Below, in pieces: positions 51,916-60,702 of a stretch of DNA of 64,000 nt. Made by a program: the position numbers and the translations under genes. How positions within the stretch are numbered: position 1 is the stretch's first letter; every line of letters begins with the position of its first letter. Under the pieces are notes generated by a model. The model saw only the letters and a program-made list of their open reading frames with translations, had not been told where the DNA came from and did no database searches. The stretch is from positions 1,426,001 through 1,490,000 of the forward strand of contig NZ_CP110629.1 of NCBI RefSeq assembly GCF_026153455.1, in the 5' to 3' direction. The stretch comes from Marinimicrobium sp. C6131 (lineage in GTDB: Bacteria > Pseudomonadota > Gammaproteobacteria > Pseudomonadales > Cellvibrionaceae).

Positions 51916-51942
51916 AAACCACCCACCTTGGGTGGTTTTTTT
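51916..51942 (+). terminator. Intrinsic terminator of tRNA-Asn
   Basis: AAACCACCC / GGGTGGTTT stem with a 5-nt loop, followed by a T tract. Confidence 0.9.
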
Positions 51943-51977
51943 ATGGCCGACAGTCAGCCCTTTGACGCCTTCACGCC

Positions 51978-53525
51978 CTACTTCTCATTCTCCGCAATAC
52001 ACTCCGGCACCCAGTCCCGTTCCGGATGATCCAGAAACCGCCCCAGTGCGGCCTCTGCACAGGTATCCGACCAGATCACCGAGTGGCCTACGTCGTCGGC
52101 GATATGGAGCTGCGCATCAGGCCAGCGGCGAGCCACATCGCGGGCCCATTGCGCCGGAGTCACCGGATCCAGCTCACCGGCGAGTATCAGAGTGGGGGCG
52201 GCAGGAGGCTCCAGGGGAGGCAGGGGCTGGTCGGCGGAACCCAGCCACCGACAGACGTAGCTGTCCCAGCGGTCCATGTAGGCGGCATAACGCGGATAGC
52301 GGGCCAGCTCAGCATTGTAGGCCGCTTCGGTACCCAGCGTATGATCGAAACAATCCACGGCCATATAGGTCAGGCTCGAGAGGCTGCCATCCAGCGCCTG
52401 ATTGATAAAGGACTCCACCAGCGGGACCACGCGTTCAGGCTGAGCGTTCACAACGCCCTGGAGTGCTTCGGCAATCATTGGCCAGTCGTTCCGGTGGTAC
52501 ATGGCGCTGAACACAGTGGTGAGCAACCGATTATCATCCAGTACTACGTCAATGCGTTCCGTCCGGTACCAACTCTCCACGGATAACTCCAGGGGCGCTT
52601 CCTTGAGCGTCGCGAGCGCCTGCATCAGTAACGCTTCCAGATCTGGTACCGATTCGGCGCACCCTTCGCGCCCTTCACACCAACGAATAAAACGTTCGAT
52701 ACTCTCGGTCACCACGCCGGGCCAACTGATCAACCCTCCCTGATCGGGGGGATAGAGAGAGTCCAGCACCAGCGTCCGTACCGGCGGTACCCCTTCGTCA
52801 TCCGGTGCGGCGGCCGCCAGGGCGAGACGCGTGCCATAGGACACACCGATGAGGTTGAACTGCTCGTAGGGCAGCAGACGCATCAGCGCCACCAGATCCG
52901 CGGCACTTTGCCGGGTTCCAAACTGATCCGGGTGAAAGTGCCCGGCCGCTTCCAACCGGGCAAAGCAGGTTTGCAGAAGCTCCGCCGCTTCACGAGCTTC
53001 ACGTTCCGGAGCGATACGCTGACTGACGATCCGTTCACTATAGGCATCGTATTCCGGGCAGGTTAACGCGGGCCGGCTTTGTCCTACCCCGCGCCGATCC
53101 ATCAAAATCAGGTCTCTCTGCAGGTGGCTGTAGTCCTGCCAGGACTGCCAGAATTCAACGCCGTCTCTGTCCAGCCCCGCCGAGCCTCCCGGGCCGCCCG
53201 GCAAATAGATGACCGGATCATCCCGCCGCGACGAGGCGTTGGAGCGGAGAATGACCACGGGCAAGCGGAACCGCTGATCGCCCACCCGGCTCCGGTAGAC
53301 CGGAGTCAGCAGGTCCGCGCAGCGCACCTCCCTGCGCCAGTGGCTCTGAAAGTCACAGCGGCGGAAGCGTAGCTCATAGCCTGCCGCGCCGTTCGCGGTA
53401 TCTTCCGGACCGGTTCCCGTCGCGCGGGGCGTATCCGGGTTGGCGGGAAGGCCGTCGAACCAGTAGGCGCTGAACACCGCCGCGAGCCCCAAGCCCAGTG
53501 CCACTATCCACACGGTGTTGCGCAT
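51978..53525 (-). CDS. TAP-like alpha/beta hydrolase (tripeptidyl aminopeptidase type)
   Basis: 515-aa protein with an N-terminal signal anchor (about 4-22) and an alpha/beta-hydrolase fold: oxyanion YLPGGPGGSAG, RRGVGQSRP, nucleophile Ser in LIGVSYGTRLAL (about 228), Asp in AGELDPVTPAQWA and His in DDVGHSVI of a TAP-C-type domain. Relatives remove N-terminal peptides or prolyl residues outside the cytoplasm. The exact substrate is unknown. Its ATG overlaps the stop of the GGDEF-EAL gene (TGATG). Confidence 0.82.
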   Translation of the reverse strand: MRNTVWIVALGLGLAAVFSAYWFDGLPANPDTPRATGTGPEDTANGAAGYELRFRRCDFQSHWRREVRCADLLTPVYRSRVGDQRFRLPVVILRSNASSRRDDPVIYLPGGPGGSAGLDRDGVEFWQSWQDYSHLQRDLILMDRRGVGQSRPALTCPEYDAYSERIVSQRIAPEREAREAAELLQTCFARLEAAGHFHPDQFGTRQSAADLVALMRLLPYEQFNLIGVSYGTRLALAAAAPDDEGVPPVRTLVLDSLYPPDQGGLISWPGVVTESIERFIRWCEGREGCAESVPDLEALLMQALATLKEAPLELSVESWYRTERIDVVLDDNRLLTTVFSAMYHRNDWPMIAEALQGVVNAQPERVVPLVESFINQALDGSLSSLTYMAVDCFDHTLGTEAAYNAELARYPRYAAYMDRWDSYVCRWLGSADQPLPPLEPPAAPTLILAGELDPVTPAQWARDVARRWPDAQLHIADDVGHSVIWSDTCAEAALGRFLDHPERDWVPECIAENEK

Positions 53526-55060
53526 CAGGCATCGACCGTTTGCCGGAGAATCAGGGCCCGGTACTCATCGCCCGGCATGGGACGGGCCAACCAGAACCCC
53601 TGCAGATAGTCCACACCCAGCCCTTCGAGCGCCTGGCTCTGGGTCTGCGTTTCCACGCCCTCGGCCACCACCTTGAGATTGAGCGCCTTGGCCATGGCGA
53701 CACTCGCTTCCACCAAAGCCCGATCCTGCGCCGATTGGTCCATACCCTGAACAAAACTGCGGTCAATCTTCAGGTAGCTGAAAGGGTGTTGGCGCAGATA
53801 ACTCAATGAGGAATACCCCTGGCCAAAATCATCCATGGAAATGGCCACACCAAGGTCCGTAAGCTGATTGAGTACATCCGCCACCTCGATGACATTATTC
53901 AGTAGCACGCCCTCGGTAATTTCCAGAATAACGCAGCGCGGGTCGATCCCGGAATGAAGCAACGCCTGCTGCAGATCACTGACAATGTAGCCGTGCACAA
54001 ACTGTTTGGGGGACACGTTGACCGAAATCGTCAATGGCTGACCGCTGGCCCTGATCAACTCGACGGTCCGGGCAAACGCCTTTTCGAGCACCATGATGCC
54101 CAGCTTGCGAATCTGCCCGCTCTGCTCCGCGACCGGAATAAAATCCGCAGGCGAAATGAAACCCTCTGCGGTGCGCCAACGCACGAGCGCCTCGGAGCCG
54201 GTGCAACGGCTTTCAACCGGTTCGTACACCGGCTGGAAAAAAACGTCCAGCGCGTCCTCGTCCAGGGCTTCGCGGAGTTTCTGCTGAAGATCAAAACGGT
54301 GCTGCAGGCTGGTGGCCATTTCCGATTGATAAAAATTGAAACAGTGCTTGTATTTTTTACTGTGATGCAACGCGAGATCGACGCTGCGTATCAGACCCAA
54401 CAGCTGTTCACCATCCTCTGGATAACAGGCCACCCCGGCACTGGCGGTGACGGTCAACTCCATACCGTCGAGGGTGACCGGTTCGGTCAATGCATCCAGC
54501 AACGCACCGACGCGGGCCGCTATCCGATGACGGCTTTCGGTCCCCGCGCACATCATCAGAAACTCATCCCCGCCCTGGCGCACCAGATGTTCACCGGGTC
54601 CAAGCTGCGCTTTAAGCCGCCGGGCGAGTGCGACAATCAGTTGATCCCCGGCCCGATGCCCGAGGCTGTCATTCACCTGTTTGAAATCATCCAGATCCAG
54701 TTGAACAACGCAGAAACCTTTTCCGCTGCGTTCAGCTTGTGCGAGGAGCCGGCGCATCACCCGCAGACCAAAACGACGGTTGGGCAGGCCCGTCAAATAA
54801 TCGGTATAGGCTTTGCGCCGGATGAGGGACAGGTGCCGGCGCTTCAGATCCAGTTGCCGCGACAGAGCCCAGTTCAGCCGATACGCCAGCAGGTAAATGA
54901 TCACGCTGGACGCAATCACAAACAGCCAGCCTTTAGTGGTCTGCCAAAACAGAAAGCTGGTGGAGTCTGCGGAGACCAGCCAGAACAATATCCGATCGGA
55001 CAGCAATATCCACAGGGACGCGAGAACGAGGTAAATCAGAGCTATCCGTACTGGGGTCAT
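53525..55060 (-). CDS. Membrane GGDEF-EAL protein
   Basis: 511-aa c-di-GMP enzyme. Two membrane helices (about 5-26 and 44-60), then a GGDEF domain (about 85-245) with intact RQGGDEF at 161-167, and an EAL domain (about 255-505) with EALVRW at 290-295, DDFGQGYSSLSYL, KIDRSFV and EGVETQ. Both active sites look complete, so synthesis, hydrolysis or both are possible; no inhibitory RxxD site precedes GGDEF. No separate sensory domain is seen between the helices and GGDEF. Confidence 0.92.
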   Translation of the reverse strand: MTPVRIALIYLVLASLWILLSDRILFWLVSADSTSFLFWQTTKGWLFVIASSVIIYLLAYRLNWALSRQLDLKRRHLSLIRRKAYTDYLTGLPNRRFGLRVMRRLLAQAERSGKGFCVVQLDLDDFKQVNDSLGHRAGDQLIVALARRLKAQLGPGEHLVRQGGDEFLMMCAGTESRHRIAARVGALLDALTEPVTLDGMELTVTASAGVACYPEDGEQLLGLIRSVDLALHHSKKYKHCFNFYQSEMATSLQHRFDLQQKLREALDEDALDVFFQPVYEPVESRCTGSEALVRWRTAEGFISPADFIPVAEQSGQIRKLGIMVLEKAFARTVELIRASGQPLTISVNVSPKQFVHGYIVSDLQQALLHSGIDPRCVILEITEGVLLNNVIEVADVLNQLTDLGVAISMDDFGQGYSSLSYLRQHPFSYLKIDRSFVQGMDQSAQDRALVEASVAMAKALNLKVVAEGVETQTQSQALEGLGVDYLQGFWLARPMPGDEYRALILRQTVDA

Positions 55061-55186
55061 AAATGGTCAATATCGCATCAACAGGCCTGCGTTGAGGATA
55101 GCAGCCATAGATCAATGCGGCCATATGCCCATGTTTTTTTGTTCCACAATAGACTATGACAATCGGGATCATAGCCCACAGTCGTT

Positions 55187-55194
55187 GCTATAAT
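55187..55194 (+). promoter_or_regulatory. Extended -10 promoter on the plus strand
   Basis: TGCTATAAT is a consensus extended -10 element facing a region without a gene. It lies in the gap upstream of the GGDEF-EAL gene and directed away from it. Confidence 0.45.
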
Positions 55195-55200
55195 CTGGTC

Positions 55201-55379
55201 AGGTGTCCGCTTCGGACTGTGCAGTGACGGGAGTTTTGCCCCTATGAGCGCCCATCTCGGCGCTCCTGATGCCGGCCCCCCGCGGCCGCAAGCGCCGTCG
55301 GGAAATCCCCTCTGGGCCGGTCAATCAGCCGACAGACGGCAGTCCTGCGGGCACCCTCTTCCATTGGATGCCCCACGGA
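55201..55379 (+). ncRNA. Candidate small RNA
   Basis: The sequence downstream of the extended -10 contains several strong local hairpins: GTCCG-CTT-CGGAC, GAGCGCC-CATCTC-GGCGCTC, and a longer GC-rich fold to about 55320. No convincing open frame or T-tract terminator is visible, and the transcript could run antisense into the GH26 gene. I do not recognise a known RNA family. Confidence 0.3.
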
Positions 55380-56591
55380 TCAGGGAGACTCATACAGGGC
55401 CGGGAGGTCGGCCTCGAACAGCGTGGCCGGGTGTTCGTAGAATTCGATAAAGTCCGCGGCGGCCGGGTGACCCGGGTACGGCACGTAGAAGTGATCCCGG
55501 TTTTCCCGCGCACGATTGGCGTTGCGCCACACCTGCATATACACGATCTGTCGCGTCCATTCGTTGGCCCGCCAACCGTCGAGCAGCCGCTCGGTAAAGA
55601 ACCCGGACTCGAACAGCGTGTCTTGCCCACCTTCGGTCATGGCGGCAAGCTTGCCCCGCTGCGCCGCCAGACGGGCCAACCCGCCCAGGCTGGCAACAAA
55701 CTGTTCGGCATCCTCCTCAGGGGTGGCCGTGTTGGAGGCGTGCCCCAGGTCCCAATAGTTATCAATACCGAGAATATCGACGTAATCATCGCCCGGATAA
55801 CCGTAGAGGTAGGACGATTCAAACTGATCCATGTCGAGCCGGCTGCGATCCGGCGAGAAGGCGTACAACAACTGATCCAGCTGTCGCTCCCGGGTCAGGT
55901 AATCCACGGTAAAACGCCATAGCTGGCGATAGTCGTCCTCCGAGGTCGGCCCTTTCCCCCACCAGAACCAGTCGCCGTTGTGTTCGTGCCAGGGCCGAAA
56001 AATCAGCGGCATGGGGCCAATGCGTCCATCGGGCAGGGTCACTTCCAGGCCGTCAACGAAATCCGCGAATTGATCCAGCGCCCGAACCAGGTCCCGGTGG
56101 TAGCGCCCACCAGGGAGCAACTCCGCGGCACCGGCATCGGTCTCCCAGGCACTACGCCCGGAGCCCGGGTGGGTCATGTGCCAGGAGAGACTGACCACGC
56201 CACCGCGTTCATAGGCCGTCCGCATCCAATCCCGCATTCGGGCAAAGGGCACACCATCCAGGTTGCGGGCATCATTCAACTCCAGGTGGCCCAGGTCCCA
56301 ACCATAGAGCGCGGGGTAGTCCCCGGTGGTCAGTTTCACATCGGAGCGACCGGAATCGTCGCGCCACTGTACGCCATAGGCAAGACTGTCCTGATGACCA
56401 AAAAGAAAGCCCTCACCTTTGAGTTCATGCAAGTTGTGCCAGAGCGCGCGAGCAGCGGGATCGATGTCCGCCGTGATCGGTTCGGCCACACCGGTGGCCC
56501 GCTTTGCGGAACCAGATTGAGGGGTTGAGCAGGCCGTCAGCAGGGCAATAATACCCACCAGCAGACCGCGAAAGACATAAGCCCTAGCCAT
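55380..56591 (-). CDS. Lipoprotein GH26 beta-mannanase-like enzyme
   Basis: 403-aa GH26 enzyme. Lipoprotein signal with lipobox LLTAC (Cys21), then a single catalytic domain (about 40-395). Acid/base Glu203 in FRPWHEHNGDWFWWG and nucleophile Glu320 in AMTEGGQD; also GHQDSLAYGV, LSWHMTHP and GIDNYW. The sequence resembles outer-membrane-anchored mannobiohydrolase/mannanases of Cellvibrio. It should act on mannan or mannooligosaccharides at the cell surface. A LacI-type palindrome lies upstream. Confidence 0.9.
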   Translation of the reverse strand: MARAYVFRGLLVGIIALLTACSTPQSGSAKRATGVAEPITADIDPAARALWHNLHELKGEGFLFGHQDSLAYGVQWRDDSGRSDVKLTTGDYPALYGWDLGHLELNDARNLDGVPFARMRDWMRTAYERGGVVSLSWHMTHPGSGRSAWETDAGAAELLPGGRYHRDLVRALDQFADFVDGLEVTLPDGRIGPMPLIFRPWHEHNGDWFWWGKGPTSEDDYRQLWRFTVDYLTRERQLDQLLYAFSPDRSRLDMDQFESSYLYGYPGDDYVDILGIDNYWDLGHASNTATPEEDAEQFVASLGGLARLAAQRGKLAAMTEGGQDTLFESGFFTERLLDGWRANEWTRQIVYMQVWRNANRARENRDHFYVPYPGHPAAADFIEFYEHPATLFEADLPALYESP

Positions 56592-56669
56592 ATCACACCT
56601 TGTTTATCGGGTTATTCGGATCGTTTTCACAGGGTTTGGTCGGCCGTCCTGACGGCAGAACGCCACCGA

Positions 56670-56685
56670 TTGTAATCGGTTACAA
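56670..56685. promoter_or_regulatory. LacI-type operator candidate upstream of the GH26 gene
   Basis: TTGTAATCGGTTACAA has 6-bp arms around a CG-containing centre, as in many LacI-family operators, and lies 78 bp before the GH26 start. A second inverted repeat GCCGTC-CT-GACGGC is at 56644-56657. Confidence 0.45.
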
Positions 56686-56773
56686 CGATAAGGTGCAACT
56701 CTGCCAATCCGAAAAAACCAGGACGTTCAGGAAAATGGCCCCGGAGCCGCCCTGCCCCGGGAGAAGGGAATTA

Positions 56774-57529
56774 TTACCGATTGAGCAACGAACGGACGGC
56801 GTCGACTTTTTCCTTATCCTCGTCGGACAGCCGGGATTCCAGCTCCTCTTTCAGAGCGCCCTCTGCTTCCGAGCGCACTTCCTCTTCCACCCGTTGGCGG
56901 GCCTGCTGCAACAGCGGATTGAGTATCGCACGGGTCAGCTGTGCCGGAGTCAACCCCTGCTGGCGGTCTCCCAGGTTTTCCAGGTTGATATCCCGCAACG
57001 TCAATTCCCGACTGCCCAGCTCGTCCGAACTCAAATTCAGCCCCGCATTGGTGAAACTCAGTTTCTCAACCATAAAGCGCACGTCCGGGCTCGCGGTAGT
57101 GGATTTGGGGGCCTCCTCCCGGGTCCCGGAACCCATCTGATCCAGCAGGGTTTTCAGATTGATACGGGTCAGGTCCCGATGCTCGGCGTTGAGCTGCGCA
57201 CCATCGACTTTGATTTCCTCGATCACCACCACATCTTCGGTGATTGAACCGGGACGAATGTCCAGCGTGACCTCTCCGACCCGGAATATCGACTGATCTG
57301 AATAGCCCTCCGGGTTGGCAATCGACAGTCCGCGAATACTGCCCCGCCCTTCCGTCAATTCAATGTGCACTCCGTCCACCTGAACATCCGTTTTGGTGAC
57401 CGTGGGGCCAACGGATTCAATGGCGGCTTCCACCAGTGTGTCCAGGTTGCGCAGTCCGATAAACACCGCAATGGCGATGACGACTATCAGGGCCACCAGA
57501 ATGCTGACTATGATTTTTGTGGCTTTCAT
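56774..57529 (-). CDS. AsmA-like envelope protein
   Basis: 251-aa protein with one N-terminal membrane anchor (about 6-27, IIVSILVALIVVIAIAVFIGL) and an AsmA-like periplasmic region (VDGVHIELTEGRGSIRGLSIANPEGYSD, LDIRPGSI, VVIEEIKVDGAQLNAEH). The C-terminal quarter is a charged coiled coil (EEEVRSEAEGALKEELESRLSDEDKEKV). Much shorter than AsmA itself. A role in envelope lipid handling is possible only by family. Confidence 0.7.
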   Translation of the reverse strand: MKATKIIVSILVALIVVIAIAVFIGLRNLDTLVEAAIESVGPTVTKTDVQVDGVHIELTEGRGSIRGLSIANPEGYSDQSIFRVGEVTLDIRPGSITEDVVVIEEIKVDGAQLNAEHRDLTRINLKTLLDQMGSGTREEAPKSTTASPDVRFMVEKLSFTNAGLNLSSDELGSRELTLRDINLENLGDRQQGLTPAQLTRAILNPLLQQARQRVEEEVRSEAEGALKEELESRLSDEDKEKVDAVRSLLNR

Positions 57530-57646
57530 GGAGGATCCTCAGTTTGACAACGGGTATGACGTGGCCGAAGGCCGGTAAAACCCTTATCATAGCGGCCACA
57601 TTGACCTCACGCCAATGCCATTTCCAACCCGACAGCGAAGGTTGCC

Positions 57647-59200
57647 ATGTTCGACGATGTATTTGCTCTGAAACTCCTGACCATTATGGTTCTGCTGTTC
57701 GTCACACTGATCGGCATCGGCCTGCTCACCGTCGCGGCCATGTACGTGGTAGACATCACCCAGCGCAAACACACCATCCGCCGCAACTACCCGGTGATCG
57801 GTCGTTTCCGGTACTGGTTCGAACATCTGGGGGAGTTTTTCCGGCAATACTTTTTTGCCATGGACCGGGAAGAAATGCCATTCAACCGGGCCGAGCGCGC
57901 CTGGGTTTACCGGGCGGCGAAAAATCTCGACCTGAATCTCGCCTTCGGTTCCACCCGCGACCTGAATCCGTCGGGCACCGTGCTGTTCCTGAACTCGGCC
58001 TTCCCCACGCTGGAGCGGGACGCCGCCATGCCCTCGGCAGTGACCATCGGGCCCTATTGCCGCCAGCCTTACACCACTTCCGCGTTCTTCCATATCTCCG
58101 GCATGAGCTATGGTGCCCTGTCCGCGCCGGCGGTCCGTGCCCTGTCACGCGGTGCGGCCAAAGCCGGTTGTTGGTTGAACACCGGCGAAGGCGGCCTGTC
58201 GCCGTTTCATGAAGAAGGCGGTTGTGACCTGGTCTTTCAGTTGGGAACCGCCAAGTACGGCGCCCGGGACATGGATGGCAGACTCTCGGACGAGAAGCTG
58301 ACCCAACTGGCCGCCAGGGAAGCGGTGAAAATGTTTGAAATCAAGCTGAGCCAAGGCGCCAAACCGGGCAAGGGCGGCATTCTGCCCGCCGAGAAGGTGT
58401 CCGCCGAAATCGCCGCCATCCGGGGGATTCCCGAAGGGCACCCGTCCATCAGCCCCAACGGCCATCCGGACATTCGTTCCGTGGAGGATCTGCTGGATAT
58501 GATCGATCACATTCGCCAGGTCACGGGGAAGCCGGTGGGGTTTAAAACCGTCCTGGGCGACAAGCAATGGCTCAGGGACATGGTCGCCGCCATCCGGCTT
58601 CGCGGCATCGACCGGGCGCCGGACTTTATCACCCTGGACAGCGCGGATGGTGGCACCGGTGCCGCGCCACAGCCGCTGATGGACTACGTCGGACTGCCAC
58701 TCAAAGAGAGTCTGCCCTGGCTGTGCAGCCTGTTGCAGGAGGCCGGACTGAAGGATCGCATCCGGGTCATCGCCTCCGGGAAACTCATCAACCCATCCAT
58801 GGTGGCCTGGGCCATCGCCTGCGGCGCCGACTTCATTACCAGCGCCCGTGGATTCATGTTCTCTCTGGGCTGCATTCAGGCGATGCAGTGCCACAAAAAC
58901 ACCTGCCCGACCGGTGTGACCACCCACGATCCAAAACTGCAGCGGGGCCTGGACCCCACCGATAAAGCCGAACGGGTGGCCCACTATCACCGCAACCTGA
59001 CCTACAGCGTCGGCCTGATTGCCCATGCCTGCGGTGTTCCGGAGCCCCGCCTGTTGCGCCGGCACCATGTGCACATGGTGTTACAATCCGGCCTTTCCCA
59101 ACCCTTGAATGAACTCTACCCGGAGCCCATTACTCTGATAGACAACGGCGAAAGCTCGCCGGCACTGGACTCCAACCCCAAAGAGGTAACGCATGAATAA
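57647..59200 (+). CDS. FMN-binding glutamate synthase family protein
   Basis: 517-aa protein with one N-terminal membrane helix (about 7-32) and a glutamate-synthase central/FMN domain (about 95-500): SGMSYGALSAPAVRALSRGAA, NTGEGGLSPFH, LSQGAKPGKGGILP, TLDSADGGTGAAPQP and the cysteine cluster SLGCIQAMQCHKNTCPTG that can hold a 3Fe-4S centre. The glutaminase domain and GltD partner are absent, so ordinary glutamate synthesis is unlikely. The physiological reaction is unknown. Overlaps the next gene by 8 bp. Confidence 0.85.
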   Translation: MFDDVFALKLLTIMVLLFVTLIGIGLLTVAAMYVVDITQRKHTIRRNYPVIGRFRYWFEHLGEFFRQYFFAMDREEMPFNRAERAWVYRAAKNLDLNLAFGSTRDLNPSGTVLFLNSAFPTLERDAAMPSAVTIGPYCRQPYTTSAFFHISGMSYGALSAPAVRALSRGAAKAGCWLNTGEGGLSPFHEEGGCDLVFQLGTAKYGARDMDGRLSDEKLTQLAAREAVKMFEIKLSQGAKPGKGGILPAEKVSAEIAAIRGIPEGHPSISPNGHPDIRSVEDLLDMIDHIRQVTGKPVGFKTVLGDKQWLRDMVAAIRLRGIDRAPDFITLDSADGGTGAAPQPLMDYVGLPLKESLPWLCSLLQEAGLKDRIRVIASGKLINPSMVAWAIACGADFITSARGFMFSLGCIQAMQCHKNTCPTGVTTHDPKLQRGLDPTDKAERVAHYHRNLTYSVGLIAHACGVPEPRLLRRHHVHMVLQSGLSQPLNELYPEPITLIDNGESSPALDSNPKEVTHE

Positions 59201-59705
59201 ATTGTGTCTCGGCCTTGGCCTGCTGCTGTTACTTGCCGGCCCGGCCACCCTGGCCCAGGAGGTCACCATTGAAGACTTCGCCTGGATGGATCGCAACCAT
59301 ATGGCGCAACAGGTCAAGCGGGTGGATGATCTCGCCCGCACTCGAGTGGGCAGCCAGATCCGCGAAGACCTGAGTGACCTGACCACGCTACAGCGTATCG
59401 TGGACCGGGAACTGGTCTCGCCCGAAGACCGCCTGACATTGCAAGCGCTGGGCGCGGTGCTGGGCAACGTAATGGCGGCAGAGGTGGACGAACTGGAGTG
59501 GAAAGTCTACGAGGACAACCGTGGCCGCAGCCGGGCCCTGTGCGTAGAGGGAACGAAAGAGTGCCTGTTCCCCATCACCATGCTGTCCCGGCGGATGGAG
59601 GTGGGCCTGAAGCCGGACGTCCGTCAGGTTTACAAGGACGCCCTGGCGCTGATTGAACCTTACTTGCCGGAGCTACCTTACGGCGGCGCCACCAGCCGTC
59701 GATAA
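59193..59705 (+). CDS. DUF3806 exported protein
   Basis: 170-aa protein with signal peptide (about 1-21, ATLAQ) and a DUF3806 domain (LQRIVDRELVSPEDRLTLQALGAVLGNVMAAEVDELEWKVYEDNRGRSRAL in outline, then LFPITMLSRRME). Function unknown. Its start overlaps the glutamate-synthase homologue (ATGAATAA), indicating a two-gene operon. Confidence 0.8.
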   Translation: MNKLCLGLGLLLLLAGPATLAQEVTIEDFAWMDRNHMAQQVKRVDDLARTRVGSQIREDLSDLTTLQRIVDRELVSPEDRLTLQALGAVLGNVMAAEVDELEWKVYEDNRGRSRALCVEGTKECLFPITMLSRRMEVGLKPDVRQVYKDALALIEPYLPELPYGGATSRR

Positions 59706-59781
59706 GCGAACACCGGGCGCCACCGCAAAATGGCGAACGATTCGCATTTGACTTGCGGGGCGACACTTCCTAAAATGCAGG

Positions 59782-59918
59782 CCTCTCTCGGGGGAGTAAT
59801 CGGCCAGCACCTGGTATCGCTGGCGTTACTGTCAACATAATTGCGCCACAGCGCATGGCAGTGACACCCCACCCTGCGGCACCCGCCGCGCGGGTCGGGC
59901 TGATGAGACCTGAGATAC
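59782..59918 (+). ncRNA. yybP-ykoY manganese riboswitch
   Basis: The leader has the family hallmarks: GGGGGAGTA at 59790-59798, TGTCAACATA in the middle (59830-59839) and ATGAGACCTGAGA (59903-59915) closing the Mn2+ site. Downstream (59914-59972) two exclusive stems are possible: AGATACA with TGTATCT, and GGCGGGGC with GCCCCGCC just before the start of the exporter gene. This suggests Mn2+-dependent control of translation or termination. Confidence 0.85.
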
Positions 59919-59982
59919 AGACGCCTATCCCGGCGGGGCGGCGTGTGTATCTCTGTCTAACAGCCCCGCCCGGACGACGTTT

Positions 59983-60558
59983 TTGATGGAAGCACTGATC
60001 GGATCGACACTCGCCGTGGCCCTGGCCGAAATCGGCGACAAGACCCAACTGTTGGCGCTGCTCCTCATTTCCCGTTATCACCGCCCCTACGCGATTGCCG
60101 CCGGTATTCTGGTGGCCACCCTGATCAATCATGCCCTGTCCGCATTGCTCGGCAGTTGGCTGGCGGACCTGATACCGGCGCAATGGGTCCCCTGGATACT
60201 GGCCAGCAGCTTTCTGATCGTCGCGCTGTGGACGCTGATTCCTGACAAAGCCAGCGATGAACCCGGCCGCTTTCATCAATACGGGCCCTTCGTGGCCACT
60301 CTGGTGTTGTTTTTCCTGGCGGAAATTGGCGACAAGACCCAAGTCGCCACGGTGGTGCTGGCGGCCAAGTTCGACGCTTTTCTGATGGTAGTGATCGGCA
60401 CCACAGTCGGCATGCTACTCGCCAACATCCCAGTGCTGTTCGCCGGCCGCTGGCTGATGGACAAGATTCCGCTCAAATACGCCCGGATCAGCGCCTTCAT
60501 GCTGTTCGTGATTCTGGCAGTGGTGACTTTGATTCATACCAATGGGCAAGTACATTGA
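59983..60558 (+). CDS. mneA: GDT1/UPF0016-family manganese exporter
   Basis: 191-aa membrane protein made of two homologous halves of three helices, each with the signature E-x-G-D-K-T (AEIGDKTQLLALLL at residues 12-25 and AEIGDKTQVATVVL at about 112-125). Members such as Vibrio MneA export Mn2+. The Mn2+ riboswitch in its leader supports that role strongly. Followed by a convergent REP pair. Confidence 0.9.
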   Translation: MMEALIGSTLAVALAEIGDKTQLLALLLISRYHRPYAIAAGILVATLINHALSALLGSWLADLIPAQWVPWILASSFLIVALWTLIPDKASDEPGRFHQYGPFVATLVLFFLAEIGDKTQVATVVLAAKFDAFLMVVIGTTVGMLLANIPVLFAGRWLMDKIPLKYARISAFMLFVILAVVTLIHTNGQVH

Positions 60559-60579
60559 GATATTTGCCCCGATTCCCGC

Positions 60580-60681
60580 TTGGGTAACGGCGGGTGCGGC
60601 CTTCGGCCTTACCCGCCCTACATAAACCACGGCAGCTCGCGTAGGGCAGATAAGGCCGAAGGCCGCATCCGCCGTTACCAA
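60580..60681. repeat. Inverted pair of REP elements (BIME-like)
   Basis: Two REP units, 60580-60621 and 60641-60681, face each other around 19 nt (TTGGGTAACGGCGG...CCCTAC and GTAGGG...CCGCCGTTACCAA). Each also folds on itself. Located between the convergent mneA and HIT genes. Confidence 0.85.
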
Positions 60682-60702
60682 CCCCCAACCACACCGGCCC
60701 AT

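Noticed and set aside
55201..55379. FMN or 4.5S-type RNA in the gap before the GH26 gene
   Set aside because: Some GC-rich strings look similar, but the order of conserved motifs of those RNAs is not found.
55244..55922. Plus-strand open frames through the candidate RNA and across the GH26 gene
   Set aside because: They run antisense to a solid GH26 gene and show no recognisable protein features.
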